A stretch of DNA of 64,000 nucleotides from Gnetum montanum (lineage: Eukaryota; Streptophyta; Gnetopsida; Gnetales; Gnetaceae), in assembly GCA_015680685.1 (NCBI GenBank), contig MNCI01030540.1, positions 197,203-261,202 of the forward strand, read 5' to 3'. Shown here one piece after another: positions 11,651 through 23,660 of this stretch. The notes under the pieces were generated by a model. It saw only the letters and a list, made by a program, of their open reading frames with translations. It had not been told where the DNA came from and made no database searches. Position numbers and translations under genes: made by a program. The stretch's first letter is position 1. Each line of letters begins with the position of its first letter.

Positions 11651-13030
11651 TAAATGAACAAACGCTTGAAAAAGCAATATGGTATACTGGCATCCTCACA
11701 TATCTTCTTACTCAAGAGATGCCACAAGACTTGGATTTTAGGAAGAAGCAATAATTTCTTCATCGAGTCAAATACTTCATGGAAATTAATGGACACCTTT
11801 ACAAGGTGTGTGTTGATGGCCTAATCTGTTGGTGTGTCCCTAATGAAAATCAACTACACATTCTCTAGGATGCTCATGAAGGGCCTTGCGGAGGCCATTA
11901 TGTAGGTAGATGCATGACCATAAAAATCATAATAGTAGGATACTATTGGCCCATAATCTTTAGGGATGCCCACCAATTTTNCAGGATACTATTGGCCCAT
12001 AATCTTTAGGGATGCCCACCAATTTTTCAAGTCTTGTAAACATTGTCAATGTGACGAGGGGATGACCACTCACATGAAAGGTTCTCAATAGTGGATTCAA
12101 CCACTGGAACCTTTCAACATATGGGGCATTAACTTCATGGGTCCCATCACACCCATGTCTAACAAGAAAACATATATTATAGTAGCAGTTGACTACTACA
12201 AAAAATGGGCAAAAGGAATAGCCATTACTGATTATACATCATCAACTACTACCAAATTTATACAATAAAATATTGTCAATGGGTTTGGGTGCCGCATTCA
12301 CTAATTTCTGATAATGGAACTCATTTCACAGGTGCCACATTTAGAAAATTAATGCAATGCTTGGGGGTAGAACATAAATTAACAACACCTTACCACCCTC
12401 AAGCCAACAGTTGAGCAGAGGTAACCAACCGGGAGATTACAAAAATACTAACGCAAACCATTAGTAAATATAGGAAGAACTAGAGTACAAAACTTAACGA
12501 TTCTCTCTAGGCTTATTGTTCAACTTGGAAACTTCCTATTGGATATTCTCCCTATGAGTTAGTGTATGGAAAAATTCCAACACTTCCAATTTAATCCAAG
12601 CTCCATACACTCCCAACGACCTGTGATCTAAACCTTGACCTAAGTTTAGCATAGAAGGAAAGATTGATCAATCTGAACATGCTAGATGAAAACTATTTAG
12701 TGGTCCTATCCTTGAATGAGGTGAACAAGGCATTTAACAAGTAGTGTCATGGCCTTAGAATTAGGAAAGTAAAACTTCAACTAGGAGATAAGGTTCTTTA
12801 CTAGAACTACACAAATGAACCCCAAAAAAATTCCAAACATTGTGGGAGGGACTTATATAATTGATGAAACCTTTCCCTCTAGGGCCATGATAATTTACAA
12901 ACCTGACAACCCAAAAAAGAAGCAATTGGTCAATATCTAACAAGTCAAACCTTTCCTAGAACCAAAAATTACTAGTGTAACCACCACCTCAATAAATGAA
13001 CAACCATGTTCTATTTTTTATATCTCCTCC
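11651..13030 (+). pseudogene. Element C pol: integrase
   Basis: The zinc-binding region (HEGPCGGHYVGRC, then SCKHC) lies at about 11872-12050. The catalytic core has the first aspartate in VDYYKKW (about 12190), the second in SDNGTHF (about 12301) and the glutamate in AEVTNREI (about 12420), spread over different frames. A region resembling GYSPYELVYGKIPTLP follows at 12540-12590. Integrase inserts the element's cDNA into the genome. This copy is inactivated by stops and shifts and also contains the N at 11981. Confidence 0.7.
11937..12026. repeat. Exact 44 bp duplication around a single N (assembly join)
   Basis: Bases 11937-11980 and 11983-12026 are identical, separated by N (11981) and one base. 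This is what an unmerged overlap between two contigs looks like. The true sequence very probably has one copy. Confidence 0.85.
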
Positions 13031-13686
13031 CTCCAACTCACTCATGGGGGAGATAACCATCCATGCTAACCATTACCATGGCCTCTTGATTTTTCTACCT
13101 TTTTTTCACATTTTTATTTTACAAATTTTTTATTTTCAAAATTTTTTAATTTTATATCATTTTTAGTACCTTTTAACTTTCTTGATTATTTTACACTTTC
13201 TTATATATTTTACTTTATTTTGTTTCTTTTTTTTAAGTGTGGTATTTTCTTATTTTTGCTAATAAATCTACTTTATTGTCATAAGATAAAATGTTGATGT
13301 TGCTGTTTACTAATGATGGTTTGTGCTTAATGTGTGATTATTGATGTCTAGTTTCTATTTTTGAATTCTGATGTTTGATGACTTTGACATGGTTTGTTTT
13401 TCATGAAATGGGTAGTGAGTCCATGTCATCCGCCCATCCAATAAACTTTATGGTTTTCCTTGTTTTGGAAATTTGAAGTCCCTTTGCATTAAAGAGATTT
13501 TTAATCAATCAGTGACCATGTTAGTTCTAGGATTAAGAAGGATCCAAAGGTTTGTAAAGGGTTTGACTTCAAGGGGACTCAATACTCTTTATACTCCTCT
13601 TCTTACTTGAGTGCTTGAGTGTTTTTCATGAACTTCTTATCATTTCATACCACCTAACGAGAGGGAGACAAATAACATTATTGTAT

Positions 13687-13734
13687 GGTGTGATTCCCAT
13701 CATTCAAAAAAATGATGGGAATTCAAAGCACACC
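13687..13734 (+). promoter_or_regulatory. Conserved post-pol hairpin, element C copy 1
   Basis: GGTGTG (13687-13692) can pair with CACACC (13729-13734). Inside it TTCCCATCATT (13694-13704) pairs perfectly with AATGATGGGAA (13711-13721) around the loop CAAAAA. The unpaired TTCAAAG (13722-13728) separates the two stems on the 3' side. The same plan recurs in the other elements. Its function is unknown. Confidence 0.6.
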
Positions 13735-13760
13735 CCTTTGACACGAATAAGTCCTCACAT

Positions 13761-13816
13761 GGTGTGGTTCCCATTTCAAAAAGAAAAACAACAATAATGG
13801 GAATTCAAAGCACACC
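13761..13816 (+). promoter_or_regulatory. Conserved post-pol hairpin, element C copy 2
   Basis: GGTGTG (13761-13766) faces CACACC (13811-13816), and TTCCCAT (13768-13774) faces ATGGGAA (13797-13803), with a 22-base A-rich loop and the same TTCAAAG bulge. It is a tandem second copy 74 bp after the first; elements A and B have only one. Confidence 0.6.
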
Positions 13817-14636
13817 CCTTGGACAAATAAAAGGACTACAAGCACTAGTTATGAGACTTGAAATACATGCACCTATGCTTGACATTCCCCTCTAACTAAG
13901 GCCCTCTCTTTTACTTCCTACTTCTTCTTTCTTCTCTCTGTGGAATGGTGGTTGTTTTGTGGTAGTACTCTTGTGTCTTAGGTGAGTGGGATTAGTCTTA
14001 GAGTGGTGATGCAAAGTCACTAAAAGTAGATGGTTTTGGTCTGGACTAAGGATGAAACTTTTTAGGTCATTTTCATCACAAATTTCAAAAGGGACTTCTT
14101 ATGACCTCAATTTGGAACTCCATTCCACCTTCTCTATCATCCATCCATGCTGCCATATTTCACCTCACAGTCAGGTTTTATGTTATGCTCTATGTATTAG
14201 TCTGATGTGTTGGGATTCTTAAGTGGATTCTTTCAAGTTGGTCCTTAACTTATCATGATCATTAAATCGACTATAGGGCCCACAAAGCCCTTAGTTGAGA
14301 TTATGCAAGGGCAAAAAGGGCATGAGTCTACTATGGGAGGACCCATTTGCATAGCTTTTGGCTTGATTAGTTAAGGTTACTTACCTTTGACATCATTACA
14401 ATCCTATATTTCATATTTTCCATTTGTGTAAACCGCTCAGTACTCCTTAATCTTTCATTGCATTCATCCGTTAAATCAATTTTTCTTCATTTTTTTTGAA
14501 ATTTATGAACTTCAACATCCTCTTCTCATGATTTCATATTATTCTAGGTCTTCTAAGTTTTCATTGAACCCAATTTCATCAAAAAGTTCCTTTTGTTTTG
14601 AAAGTTTGACCAAAGTCAACGATGGTCAATAGCTAC

Positions 14637-14724
14637 GTCAACGAGGCCTTGTCGATGCAACTGACCATGTCGATGAGGCCCTATCGATGAGGCCTTGTTG
14701 ACGTAGTGCAAAAATACTATATAT
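14637..14724 (+). promoter_or_regulatory. U3-like palindromic module with TATA-like site, element C
   Basis: Repeated CGATGAGGCC/CAACGAGGCC words at 14637-14705 align with the module at 18220-18305 in the 3' LTR of the same element, both containing CCATGTC followed by GAGGCC. A TATATAT at 14718-14724 follows, as TATAAATA follows in the LTR. It lies about 460 bp before the post-integrase ORF. An internal promoter is an inference from this resemblance. Confidence 0.4.
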
Positions 14725-15180
14725 GCCATTAGACACTTTGGATTATTTTGCAATTTTCTCATAACACACAAATTTTTTTTGCAATTTTTCAAAGCCCAAA
14801 ACCTTCCAGAGCCCATAACTTTCAAACCGTTTGTCCAAATCATTTCGTTTTCTGATCTTGCACTTACTAGAGGTAAGATCTTTATCATGGGGGCCACAAA
14901 CCTTAAGGTTTCCAATGAAAGTTTCAAAAAAAATTCTAACTCCCCCCAAGGGTTAGTAACCTTAACAACATAAAAATATCAATTCTTTTGACAATTAACC
15001 CTTCCAACAACCTCTGGGATGAATTATTCATAATAACATATAAAATAAATAATAATCAAATTCATTAAATTAGCCATAATCACAACTTAGCCATGTGTAA
15101 CTATCCTCAAGAAGTAAGGTATCCCAATTATTTTATGGTTACACAATGATTGCTAATCCATGGTCTTATTGTGATTATAG

Positions 15181-17949
15181 ATGTCACCTAAGCAAAAGTT
15201 TCCACAGGAAGAAAAACCCTCACAACCATAGGAGAAATGACCCAGAGCTCGAAGGGGCCAGTAGGAACAAGGCTAAGAACAACAAGAGGTGACCTATGCA
15301 ACTAGACCTCTTCATGAGAAAACTGAAGTGGAGTGGAATCTGTTTGACAAATTCTAGAAAAAGAAGTGCCTACTGAAGAATCCCAACAAGGAGAAGCACC
15401 TAGACCTGTGTCAAGGTTTGAGGTCACTCTAACTCAAGCCTGCCTAGACATCATCAAGTCCCAAGAAATTCAAAGATTAGTTCTTCAAGAGAGAAACTTT
15501 GAGCCATTTTTGGAAAAACCTCTAGAGGATGTTAAGACACAATTGCAAATCTCTTCCATGTGGCTAGTCATCACATCCAATGGGAAATGGTACATGGGAG
15601 AGACCTATCTCTTCTGGAATAGCCAAAGGTCAAGGTCCATTGTAAAAATCAAGGATATTCAAGTGTCCTATTGGGGTTGCCAGATAATGAAACATAGTTG
15701 GCAGAAATATCAACAAAATGTGATCTTGAGGAAAAAAGGGAATGGACCCAGTGATGCTATGGGGTGGACTAGAAGGAGTATGGTGCACTCACTCCAGTGA
15801 AGTGGATTTATTTCAAGATTGTGTCTTATCACCTTAATCCAACAATGAGACTAAGCAAGGTAACTACTTTCTCTGCCCAAGCATGCACTACTCTAAGCAG
15901 GAAATTTCTCGTTAACCTACCACAGGTGATTTACTTAAAGATCAAGAAGTGCTTTAAAGAGAATGAACATGAAGGAAGGCCCTACCCTTTCCATGCCTTA
16001 TCAAAAAACTTTGCGAAATGGTAGGCACTATTTTCTATTCTAATGATACTCTCAGGCATGCTCCCTTGGCCTCATGGGTGAAAATCATGAAGGATAAGAC
16101 ACCAACAACCACTTAAGAAGAGGAGATGCCACCACCACCATCCACTCAGGAGACAATATCAAAGGGCCACACAATCCTTGAGCATCTGTGTAAAATTTGA
16201 GAATAGCTCTTGAGTGAACAAGAGCAACAAGCAAGAACGAGTGGGGTAGATCCATCTATGTATCAACCAACGATAAGTCACCTTAATGAGGTGGCCCAAA
16301 TAGTTAGCCAGATGGAGAGAGGTGGTCCCATTTTCTCTATCCAAAGAATGCAGTTGTCTTCAAGGTTAGATCCTAATGCTCGAGAGGTGATAGTGTTACT
16401 AGCAACACACCATCTATTCCTAGAAATCTCTAAGAATGCTGCCACTTTCTTGGTATGGTTGGAGGAAGGAGAAGAGGCAACTGTCTTGGTGATGCGGCAC
16501 CAAGGGTAAGATATAGTGACAAAAGTGGTAGCTGATCATGTAGCTAAAGCATGGAATGCACTTGTGACATCTGTACCAAATGTATCTACACTCCAAGATG
16601 TGCATATATCTATAGGCATAATCAGTAAGAAATTGAACATAGCCCAACATGAACAATTGCTGGAACGACTAGTAGGAACAGGGCAACTAACTCTAGACAT
16701 CTTTGATCTCCCGGAGAACATCACCACAACCTAGTTAGAGCTGCTAAATGTAAGGAGCAGATGCATCATTTTGGAGGGGCAACTAGAAATGGCTGAGAGA
16801 AAAATCAACACTTGGCTATGAAGGTTGCTAAACTTCATGCCTGACTTACAGAACAAGCAATCATCAACTCAACAATGACAAGAGATGAAGCTATCAAATA
16901 GCTTCAAGAATGATTTCAAAAGGTTGAGGAGGAAGTAGTAATGGCCATCTTCAAAGAGTTCATGGTAGAAGCTAAAACACACTTAATCAAACAGGACTTG
17001 AATTAGATGTGCTAGGAGAATGAAGCATTGACTATGTAAAATCATCACCTGTGAAATGTTGATGCTTAAAGAGATCAAATGTAGGATCAACACTAAATTG
17101 AGGAAATTGGCCTTGGAGAATTGCAATTTGTCAATGGAGGAGGTGCACACTTTACGATAAAATTTTGCCATCAAGATCACCACTTGGAAGAATGAAGCTC
17201 TCAAATTTGAAAGAGTAAAAAATCACTATAGGAACCAGGTTGTCTTGCAAAAGGAAATTGATGAAAACAAATCCAAATGGAAACTCTAGCAAGGAAGAGA
17301 TATGTGGTAGTCCATCCTTGATGGGATTGATGTGTACAACAAAGTGGAGATCCACTTGAAGGAGTTGTAGATTGAAGAAATGATAGAGTATATGGAGTTG
17401 GCCAATCTCCATTACACAAACTTAGCAATGTTTATAGTCAGATGTCCATGGTTAGAATTGGAGAAGTAAGTGGCTAGCTTGTATCTACTATACAAGGCTA
17501 AGTTCAAAAGTCATAAGGACACCAAGCAAAAGCTTAAGCCTACTAACGCTGAACTCAAAGTTCTCAAAGGAAAATTCACAAATTAATGATCCATCACTGA
17601 GAACCTAGCCAGATGGATGAATGACTACTAGAAGCTAAAGAACACGGTGAGATCATTCGACATTGAATGCAAACAGTTTGTTTCCTGGTTCATCAATGCC
17701 AATGAGTTTTTTTCAATAATCCTGTGTCCTTGGGATGTGCCCATTCCAACCCACATTGGAAAAGTTGTGTGGATAGTGCATGATCCTAGAAGTAAGAAGC
17801 ATAAAATGAAAGCAATGCGGGATGCTTTCTGCCATCCACCTAAAGTTACAATAGTAGGACAACTGTAGCCACCTCAACCACCACCAGTGTGTGAAGCCAA
17901 TGAGGGTCCCTTGAAGCCTCAAGAACAACCACTGTGTGGGACCATTTGA
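15181..17949 (+). pseudogene. Element C post-integrase ORF (position of Athila env-like ORF), decayed
   Basis: About 920 codons from ATG 15181 to TGA 17947-17949, with many stops and several shifts. The clearest open parts are 15366-15800, 15797-16024, 16210-16509, 16516-16734 and 17647-17868. The first third (around FLVNLPQVIYLKIKKCFK, then PYPFHALSKNF) resembles what I know as the putative plant transposon protein domain (Transposase_32-like) of Athila-type elements. The middle is charged and heptad-rich, probably coiled coil. Near the end CPWDVPIPTHIGK is shared with element B (CLWDIPILAHIG). I see no signal peptide or membrane segment, so envelope function is not supported. The original role is unknown. 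Confidence 0.65.
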
Positions 17950-18197
17950 TCTTCTCCAATAAGCTTTACATCATTAAGGAACTTGTTGTTCAATTTTTGA
18001 ATAGTTGTGTCATGGTGTTCAATTTTGTGTCCTAAACACCACCATTTTTTGTAATGCATTGATCCATACACTGATGCACTCCATTTTTTCTCAAAGTTAG
18101 TCAGTTGTTTTGTTGAAGAAAAGTTAGTTAATAATCCCATACCTTCCCAATTTTGTAAAAGAACTCAAGGATGAGTTTTCATTTAGTCATGGGGGTA

Positions 18198-19125
18198 TGA
18201 TGAGTTGTTGTTTCTTGGATGTGTTGACAAGGCCTCGTTGATGCATTCAACCATGTCAACGAGGCCTCATTGATGCATCTCACCCTACATCAATGAGGCC
18301 CCATTGACACAGTATTTATCTATCACTTATAAATATGAACCTACCAACCACATTTATGGTAATCTAGATTTTAGTAGTAGCAAAGCTCTTACATTTTTTC
18401 CATTCAAAAGTTAGAATTTTTTTTCTCAAGTGTTTGCAACAGGAGTCATTGAGTCTACGGATCTTTATTCAAGCATTGTTGTACCTAAGCACAATAGTAT
18501 GTGTAGTAATAAAGATGAGCATTCTAATAAACCTTGTAGCACTTTGGATAGATTAGATATTTTATTTATGCATTTACTGTTTCCAATTATTTATTAAATA
18601 TTTTTAATTGATTATCAATTATTTTCTAGTTACTATGTTAGATAAGTAATTAAGCTAGATAGATACACACATAAGTACAACTGCTTCGAGCATAACATGT
18701 ATTCGCTTGGTAATCCCAGTAGCATTATTGCTTGATACACCCAATAGTGTAATGCTTGGTTTCCTAGTAGTGATATGTGGGTTCAAGACATGTACGAAAA
18801 GTGAAAATGGATGCTTATGTTAAGGTTAGTTAAATGCTAGTAAACTAGTTAATTTAGATTAGTTAATCAAATTACTTTTATCCATATTTGAGCACTAATC
18901 TATAAAACATGAAAAATGATAAAAATTGAATGCCTCAATTACACTTAACCATACCAACAAACATCACAAGTGTAATTGGGAAGACAACGGTTGACCTTAA
19001 GGCTAGATTCACTTCTTAAAGGGTTAATGCACTAGAAATGATGAAGTCCATAAAATTCAACTAGATTGCACATGAATGCTTTATGATTCATATGGTTGGG
19101 CATGGGGGTATCTCACTACTCATCA
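18198..19125 (+). repeat. Element C 3' LTR
   Basis: 928 bp, starting TGATGAGTTG and ending CTCATCA. U3 holds near-palindromic repeats, for example TCAACGAGGCCTCATTGA at 18256-18273 (one mismatch from a perfect palindrome). TATAAATA lies at 18328-18335 and AATAAA at 18508-18513, consistent with a promoter and polyadenylation signal. It is preceded by the polypurine tract. The 5' partner is missing. Confidence 0.85.
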
Positions 19126-20959
19126 AGGTTTGTTGAATTATTATTAAAAGGAGATTCTTCAATGGGTGATAGCATAACTAAGGTGAAGGGAAAGTCAAAG
19201 AAGTTACCTTCAAAATGGAGTACAGTGGCTGTGCAAAGTATTTCTACTCAAGAAAATGGATATGACTGTGACATGTATACAATAATGTACATGCACCATT
19301 GAATATTTGAAAAAGACATAAATTTGAATAGTGATTTTATTTCTATGTATCGAAATACCATGATACAGGAAATTCTTAGTTGTTCAGTTCTTAAGCAACC
19401 ATTTACAAAAATATGTATGAAGCATCTTGTAAGTGAGGATTGTAGTGAACATGGTCCTTTTCCAATTTTTAATATAAATAAAATGCAATGATGTAAATGC
19501 TAGCTTGCCATCTTTAATGAAAGGTAAATTTTTTGTACATGGAACAACTATGTATTTATTTCACAATTTTCTATTGAAAATATATATGGTGTTTCGTTGT
19601 TTCATATAGTATTTATTATTTTTCAAAATCTAAAAAATGGAATCTATAATATTTAAGGTTCAATATGTATTCAAAATATCGTTTCCATCAAACAAACAAG
19701 TTTGCATAATATCTATACAAAATATTTGTTTCATAGGCTCCTTTCTGTAAGTTGCTTAATTATAAAGTGTTAATCAATTTTGTACTCTATCATATAACCT
19801 TTGATGATCAACTGTAAATCTATGCATATCGTAGTCCATCATTAGTGAAGAACATGCCAGTACATGCGATTAGAAGTATCTCGTAATATGTTAAAACTGC
19901 GTATGTTGCTTGACTATGATTTAGAGCAAATGGTTGCTGCTTGCAACAAAACAATAATCGAGAACTACTAGAAGAATATGATGTGCATGTAATTGCAAGT
20001 TTCCAAATAAATAGTGTGATGTTCTGCGAGTCACGAAAATGTGATGCACTATGAAACCAATGTTGCTCACATGCATATGTAGTGTTAAATTATTTCAGTG
20101 CAAGGTCTCGTGACTCATAGAGAAATATCTTGGTGCTACTTCAATGTGACTTTCGTGTCATTGCATTTCACAGCAATGACCTATCTTTACCAATGTGAGA
20201 TGATGCGAGGCAAAGAATGGTGAGAAGAGTGTTTGAATGTAAACATATTGCAATGTCATGCATCTTGCATGATATTGCAATCCAAAATAGCAAGCTAATT
20301 TTAACAGTGCAAGTAGATGCAATGCGCATGGTATCAATGTTCACAATTCCAAATAATGAGTCATAGTTCACAGTGCGACCAACTACATTACACCTATATT
20401 CGCAATTACTAATAGAAATGGATTTTTAGCGATTATATGCAATCCACAAGATTTTGATCCTTTCTTAGTTGAATAAAATAGTGCAAGTCTCATGTGTGTT
20501 GCATTGTTGCACATATCTGGTTGCAAGAAACTACAAACCGCATGACTTTAGAAAAATCTACACAACAAGGTCATGTAAGTCACAGGTTCTTGCAGTATGT
20601 TCAAAGGTAATGTTCAATAAATGTAGACACCACATATTATCAACTTGGATTGCAAATTGTTCTTCCAAATTTAGAAATGAGAAATATAAACAACCCTTTA
20701 CTTAGTTATGATAAAGTAATTTCATTGTTTATGACATATTTAGAATGATTCCAATAGAAACAAAAAATATTAGGTAATGTAGAATTGGCCAAAGTCTTTA
20801 ACTTTAATTACCTTGTATCAAATTGTTCTATATAGAAATGATGTATCAAATGACAAAAAAGCATGATAAAAAGTAAAGCAAGACTCTATCAATTATGTCA
20901 AAAATCATAACAATGTACATGATTTTTTGAAAAAAAAAAAAGATTCAATAATGATTCTG
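19126..20959. other. Intergenic DNA with a dispersed repeat
   Basis: 19126-19860 has only short unrecognised frames. About 19860-20760 is rich in TGCAAG, CATGACT and TGCGAG words and resembles 10250-10700 and, more weakly, 24840-25040. A run of 12-13 A occurs near 20930. I see no gene. Confidence 0.4.
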
Positions 20960-22420
20960 TTGAGCATTGTTCACATGAGTATCTTCCTCCATTGCTTTTG
21001 TAGCTCTAGTGTCAATGAAATCATCCTCAATCATTGTCATTAACCTACTTAGTAGGGTTATCTGCCATTTGAGCCATATCTAATGGTCCTACCTCTACTA
21101 TGGGCTCCGGTGTGGCCATGCCTATCAACTCAGGATTAGGAATGTCTTCCACCAATTCCCTTGAACCAATGTCTCTATGCAATGCCCTCATTTGCTAAAA
21201 TGTATATTTAGCTATTGTTTCTAAGTTGATGGCAAGATAGGTCTATCTCCTCTTTAAGCAGCCAAAACGTTGATGCATCTGAGACTCAAATGCATCAATC
21301 CTTGTAGAAAGACCATCTATGTATGTTATTATCCTAGCCTCCATTGCATCCAAGTATTGAAAAATGGCAATCCCATCTCCAAATTGTTGCTGCTACTGTG
21401 GATGAACATAGATAGCATAGGGTTGATCACCTTCACCATAATACTCATCCCATCCAACCTTGCCACCATCCTATAGTACTCAAGGATCAAGGAGTCCTAC
21501 CAAATCATTAAAACAAGTCTTAGGAACTAGTTGAGTATAAAATGCAAGTCCCAAATGAGGCAACTAGTCCTCACTGAACACCTACACCTACTTTGCATCA
21601 TGAGTAGGAGGTGGAATTTGCCAATGCTTAAAATGTTAATATGATCAACTGTGACTAAAGGAAATGGAATTGTTAATGCATCCCTAACAAGGATTTGCAT
21701 CCTCCTAGGTAAAATGTGGGGGTAGTTCAGTGAATAGTCTCCCTCCAAATCAAGTAGGACCATCAATGCAAAAGACATCACATGTGTGTGATGAGTGATA
21801 GCAAGGAGATTGGTGTGAATAGCCCTCACAAGAACTCTTCGTTTGAAGGTGAAGTTCTTATAAGGTAAACCAGTGTCATCTAACTCCACCTCAAGAATCA
21901 TGGCAAGTAACTATGTTTTTTTATCTAAAGTTGTAGTAGTAAACAAGTTTCTATGTGTACCATCAACCATTTCAAGCGCCTCCCCTAGGACCTTCTCTAT
22001 CAATGGAAACGTAGAATCACCTATGCGAACAACCATAGATGATGTTGCACCTTGAACATGTGACATGTAAAAGTGATGTGCCTCCTCTTCATAATAATCA
22101 ATCCCACCACTCATGATGAAGCCAAGGCAATGCTAAATTAGCTTGACATGCATCTCTGGTCATACCAGTTACATCAATGCACTAAAGTCCTTACGACTTC
22201 GTATCAGGGTTGATTTGAACTAAGCCTCCCAACTTAGATGTTCCTCTCGTACTTGCTGCTCATGAGCCTAGCGATATTCGTCCTACTCTCTTTGAGCATC
22301 TTGTGTAATAGCTTGGGAGTGAAACTACTATTGACCTTAATTACATTTTTATCTCTTGCCCTTCCAATCTACTAGACTTTCTTTAGATGTTTGCTTGTGA
22401 ACTGCCTCTCTATGAAGACA
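20960..22420 (-). pseudogene. Decayed ORF of unknown, probably transposon-related family
   Basis: Two adjacent open segments, 22114-21911 (67 codons) and 21901-21527 (124 codons), read in the same direction and look like parts of one protein. The second contains TFKRRVLVRAIHTNLLA, SFALMVLLDLEGD and SLNYPHILPRRMQILVRDA. Further downstream (to about 21200) a broken frame gives MEARIITYIDGLSTRIDAFE, a probable coiled coil. Upstream (22420-22120) conceptual translation is charged and broken by stops. The style resembles ORF proteins of plant LTR elements, but I cannot name the family. Confidence 0.4.
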
Positions 22421-22471
22421 CAATACATAGCATTAAAAATTAAAAAACTTAAAAAAATCATCTAAAAAAGA

Positions 22472-22665
22472 AATATCTATCAAATTTATTAGCCTAGCCA
22501 TTATCGTAACCCTTTGATGCATAACTTTAGTGAGAACACACTAGATTCTTGGACATTCTTGTTTATATAAAAGAATTATATCAAAGTTATCAACCTAGCC
22601 ATTACCTTAACCCTTTGATATGTAACTTAGTAAGAACACAGTAGATCCTTGGACATTATTATAAA
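22472..22665. repeat. Two-copy tandem repeat of about 105 bp
   Basis: A unit with CCTAGCCATTA, AACCCTTTGAT, AGAACACA and CTTGGACATT occurs at about 22472-22560 and again at about 22577-22665. The copies differ by several substitutions. Confidence 0.65.
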
Positions 22666-23349
22666 TAATAAATCTCCAACAAAATGTGTGCTTATGTATC
22701 ATTATCATATGTTTAATGCTCATAAAAAATTAGTAAATGAACAAAAGCATAACTATGCCTACACTCGAACTCAACTTTCCAAGAGAAACTAGTAGCTTCC
22801 CATCCTTCCAATTAAATATGCTCTAACCTACTAGTATCTTAACCATACATAACAATTTTTTTAAATTAATTTTTTATAAGTCATACATAACAATTTCTTT
22901 TAACATGATATAAGACTTTGTTGAATGCATTAATGACATAATTCTCTATTTTAACAAGTTGCGATTTTATTATTTAATACTAATACCCATATTCACACAT
23001 ATGCAAACTAAGTTGAAAACTTAGGTTATATTTGCACTTCTAAAAAATTCTACTTCTAATATCTTTTGTTTGGGATTTCAAAACTCAAGTTATATTTGCA
23101 CTTCTAATAAAATCTATTTTCTCTTGTATTTTATTTGGGATTTCATGGCATTGAATGGTCTTACTTAACCTAAGGATGTTTCTTATTAGGCTTCCATTAA
23201 TATCGAAGATAATCCCCTGATGATGAGATAGGTATTTCGGTAAATTTTAAGTATGAATCTCACTACAAGATACAAACACTCATTCTTATTTTTCAGGCCT
23301 TTCACTAGTATACTTTAAAGAATCACAATAGTAGTAAGATGAGATGAAA
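22666..23349. other. AT-rich spacer with a short tandem duplication
   Basis: Around 23021-23145 a unit of about 70 bp containing TTATATTTGCACTTCTAA and TTTGGGATTTCA occurs twice. No gene is seen. Confidence 0.45.
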
Positions 23350-23660
23350 TTGTAGTATTTTCAAACATATTTAATAACATATTTGCCTTTTAAGATGCAA
23401 TTTATTCAAGTGAGAACTAGAGTGATATATCTTACCCACAACATCCCATAATCCCTTTGCAGTCTTTTTATCTTGTAAATTTATAAGCACAAGATTAGAA
23501 ATATCTTTACGTATTATTCTCAAAGCTAGATGATCTAATTGATTCTAATCTTCAATTTTCATGTTCTTTGCCTTAATTCCAATGATGCATGCTTCCAAAG
23601 ATTGTAGTTATTGCCATTGAACTTTTTTATTTCTTCAATGTACTTGGTACCACTCACCAT
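23350..23660 (-). pseudogene. Ty1/copia gag N-terminal fragment
   Basis: From ATG 23660 the frame reads MVSGTKYIEEIKKFNGNNYN then LW, the typical opening of copia-type gag (DUF4219/UBN2 region). After about 27 codons a frameshift is needed. It then continues IGIKAKNMKIED, a stop, LDHLALRIIRKDISNL and DKKTAKGLWDVVGKIYHSSS, including the family hallmark TAKGLWD. Then it is lost after further stops. No LTR or pol of this element is seen nearby, so it is an isolated relic. Confidence 0.7.

Larger units (their letters stand above)
13031..15180 (+). other. Element C: non-coding region between pol and the post-integrase ORF
   Basis: It starts with a T-rich stretch. From about 13390 to 14340 it aligns with element A (34250-35160) and element B (51850-52690), sharing TTCAAGGGG-type, GCACACCCC and GGGCAAAAAGGGCATGAG words. 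It contains the hairpins and the U3-like module listed separately. No long frame is present. Confidence 0.7.
10860..19125 (+). mobile_element. Element C: 5'-truncated Athila-like Ty3/gypsy retrotransposon
   Basis: From about 10860 the sequence follows the pol gene of element B, entering within reverse transcriptase. It continues through RNase H, integrase, the post-pol non-coding block, the post-integrase ORF, a polypurine tract (TCATGGGGGTA, 18187-18197) and a 3' LTR (18198-19125). The 5' LTR, primer site, gag and the first half of the reverse transcriptase are missing, so no target duplication can be checked. The coding parts carry many stops and frameshifts. The single N at 11981 lies within the integrase region. 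Confidence 0.85.
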
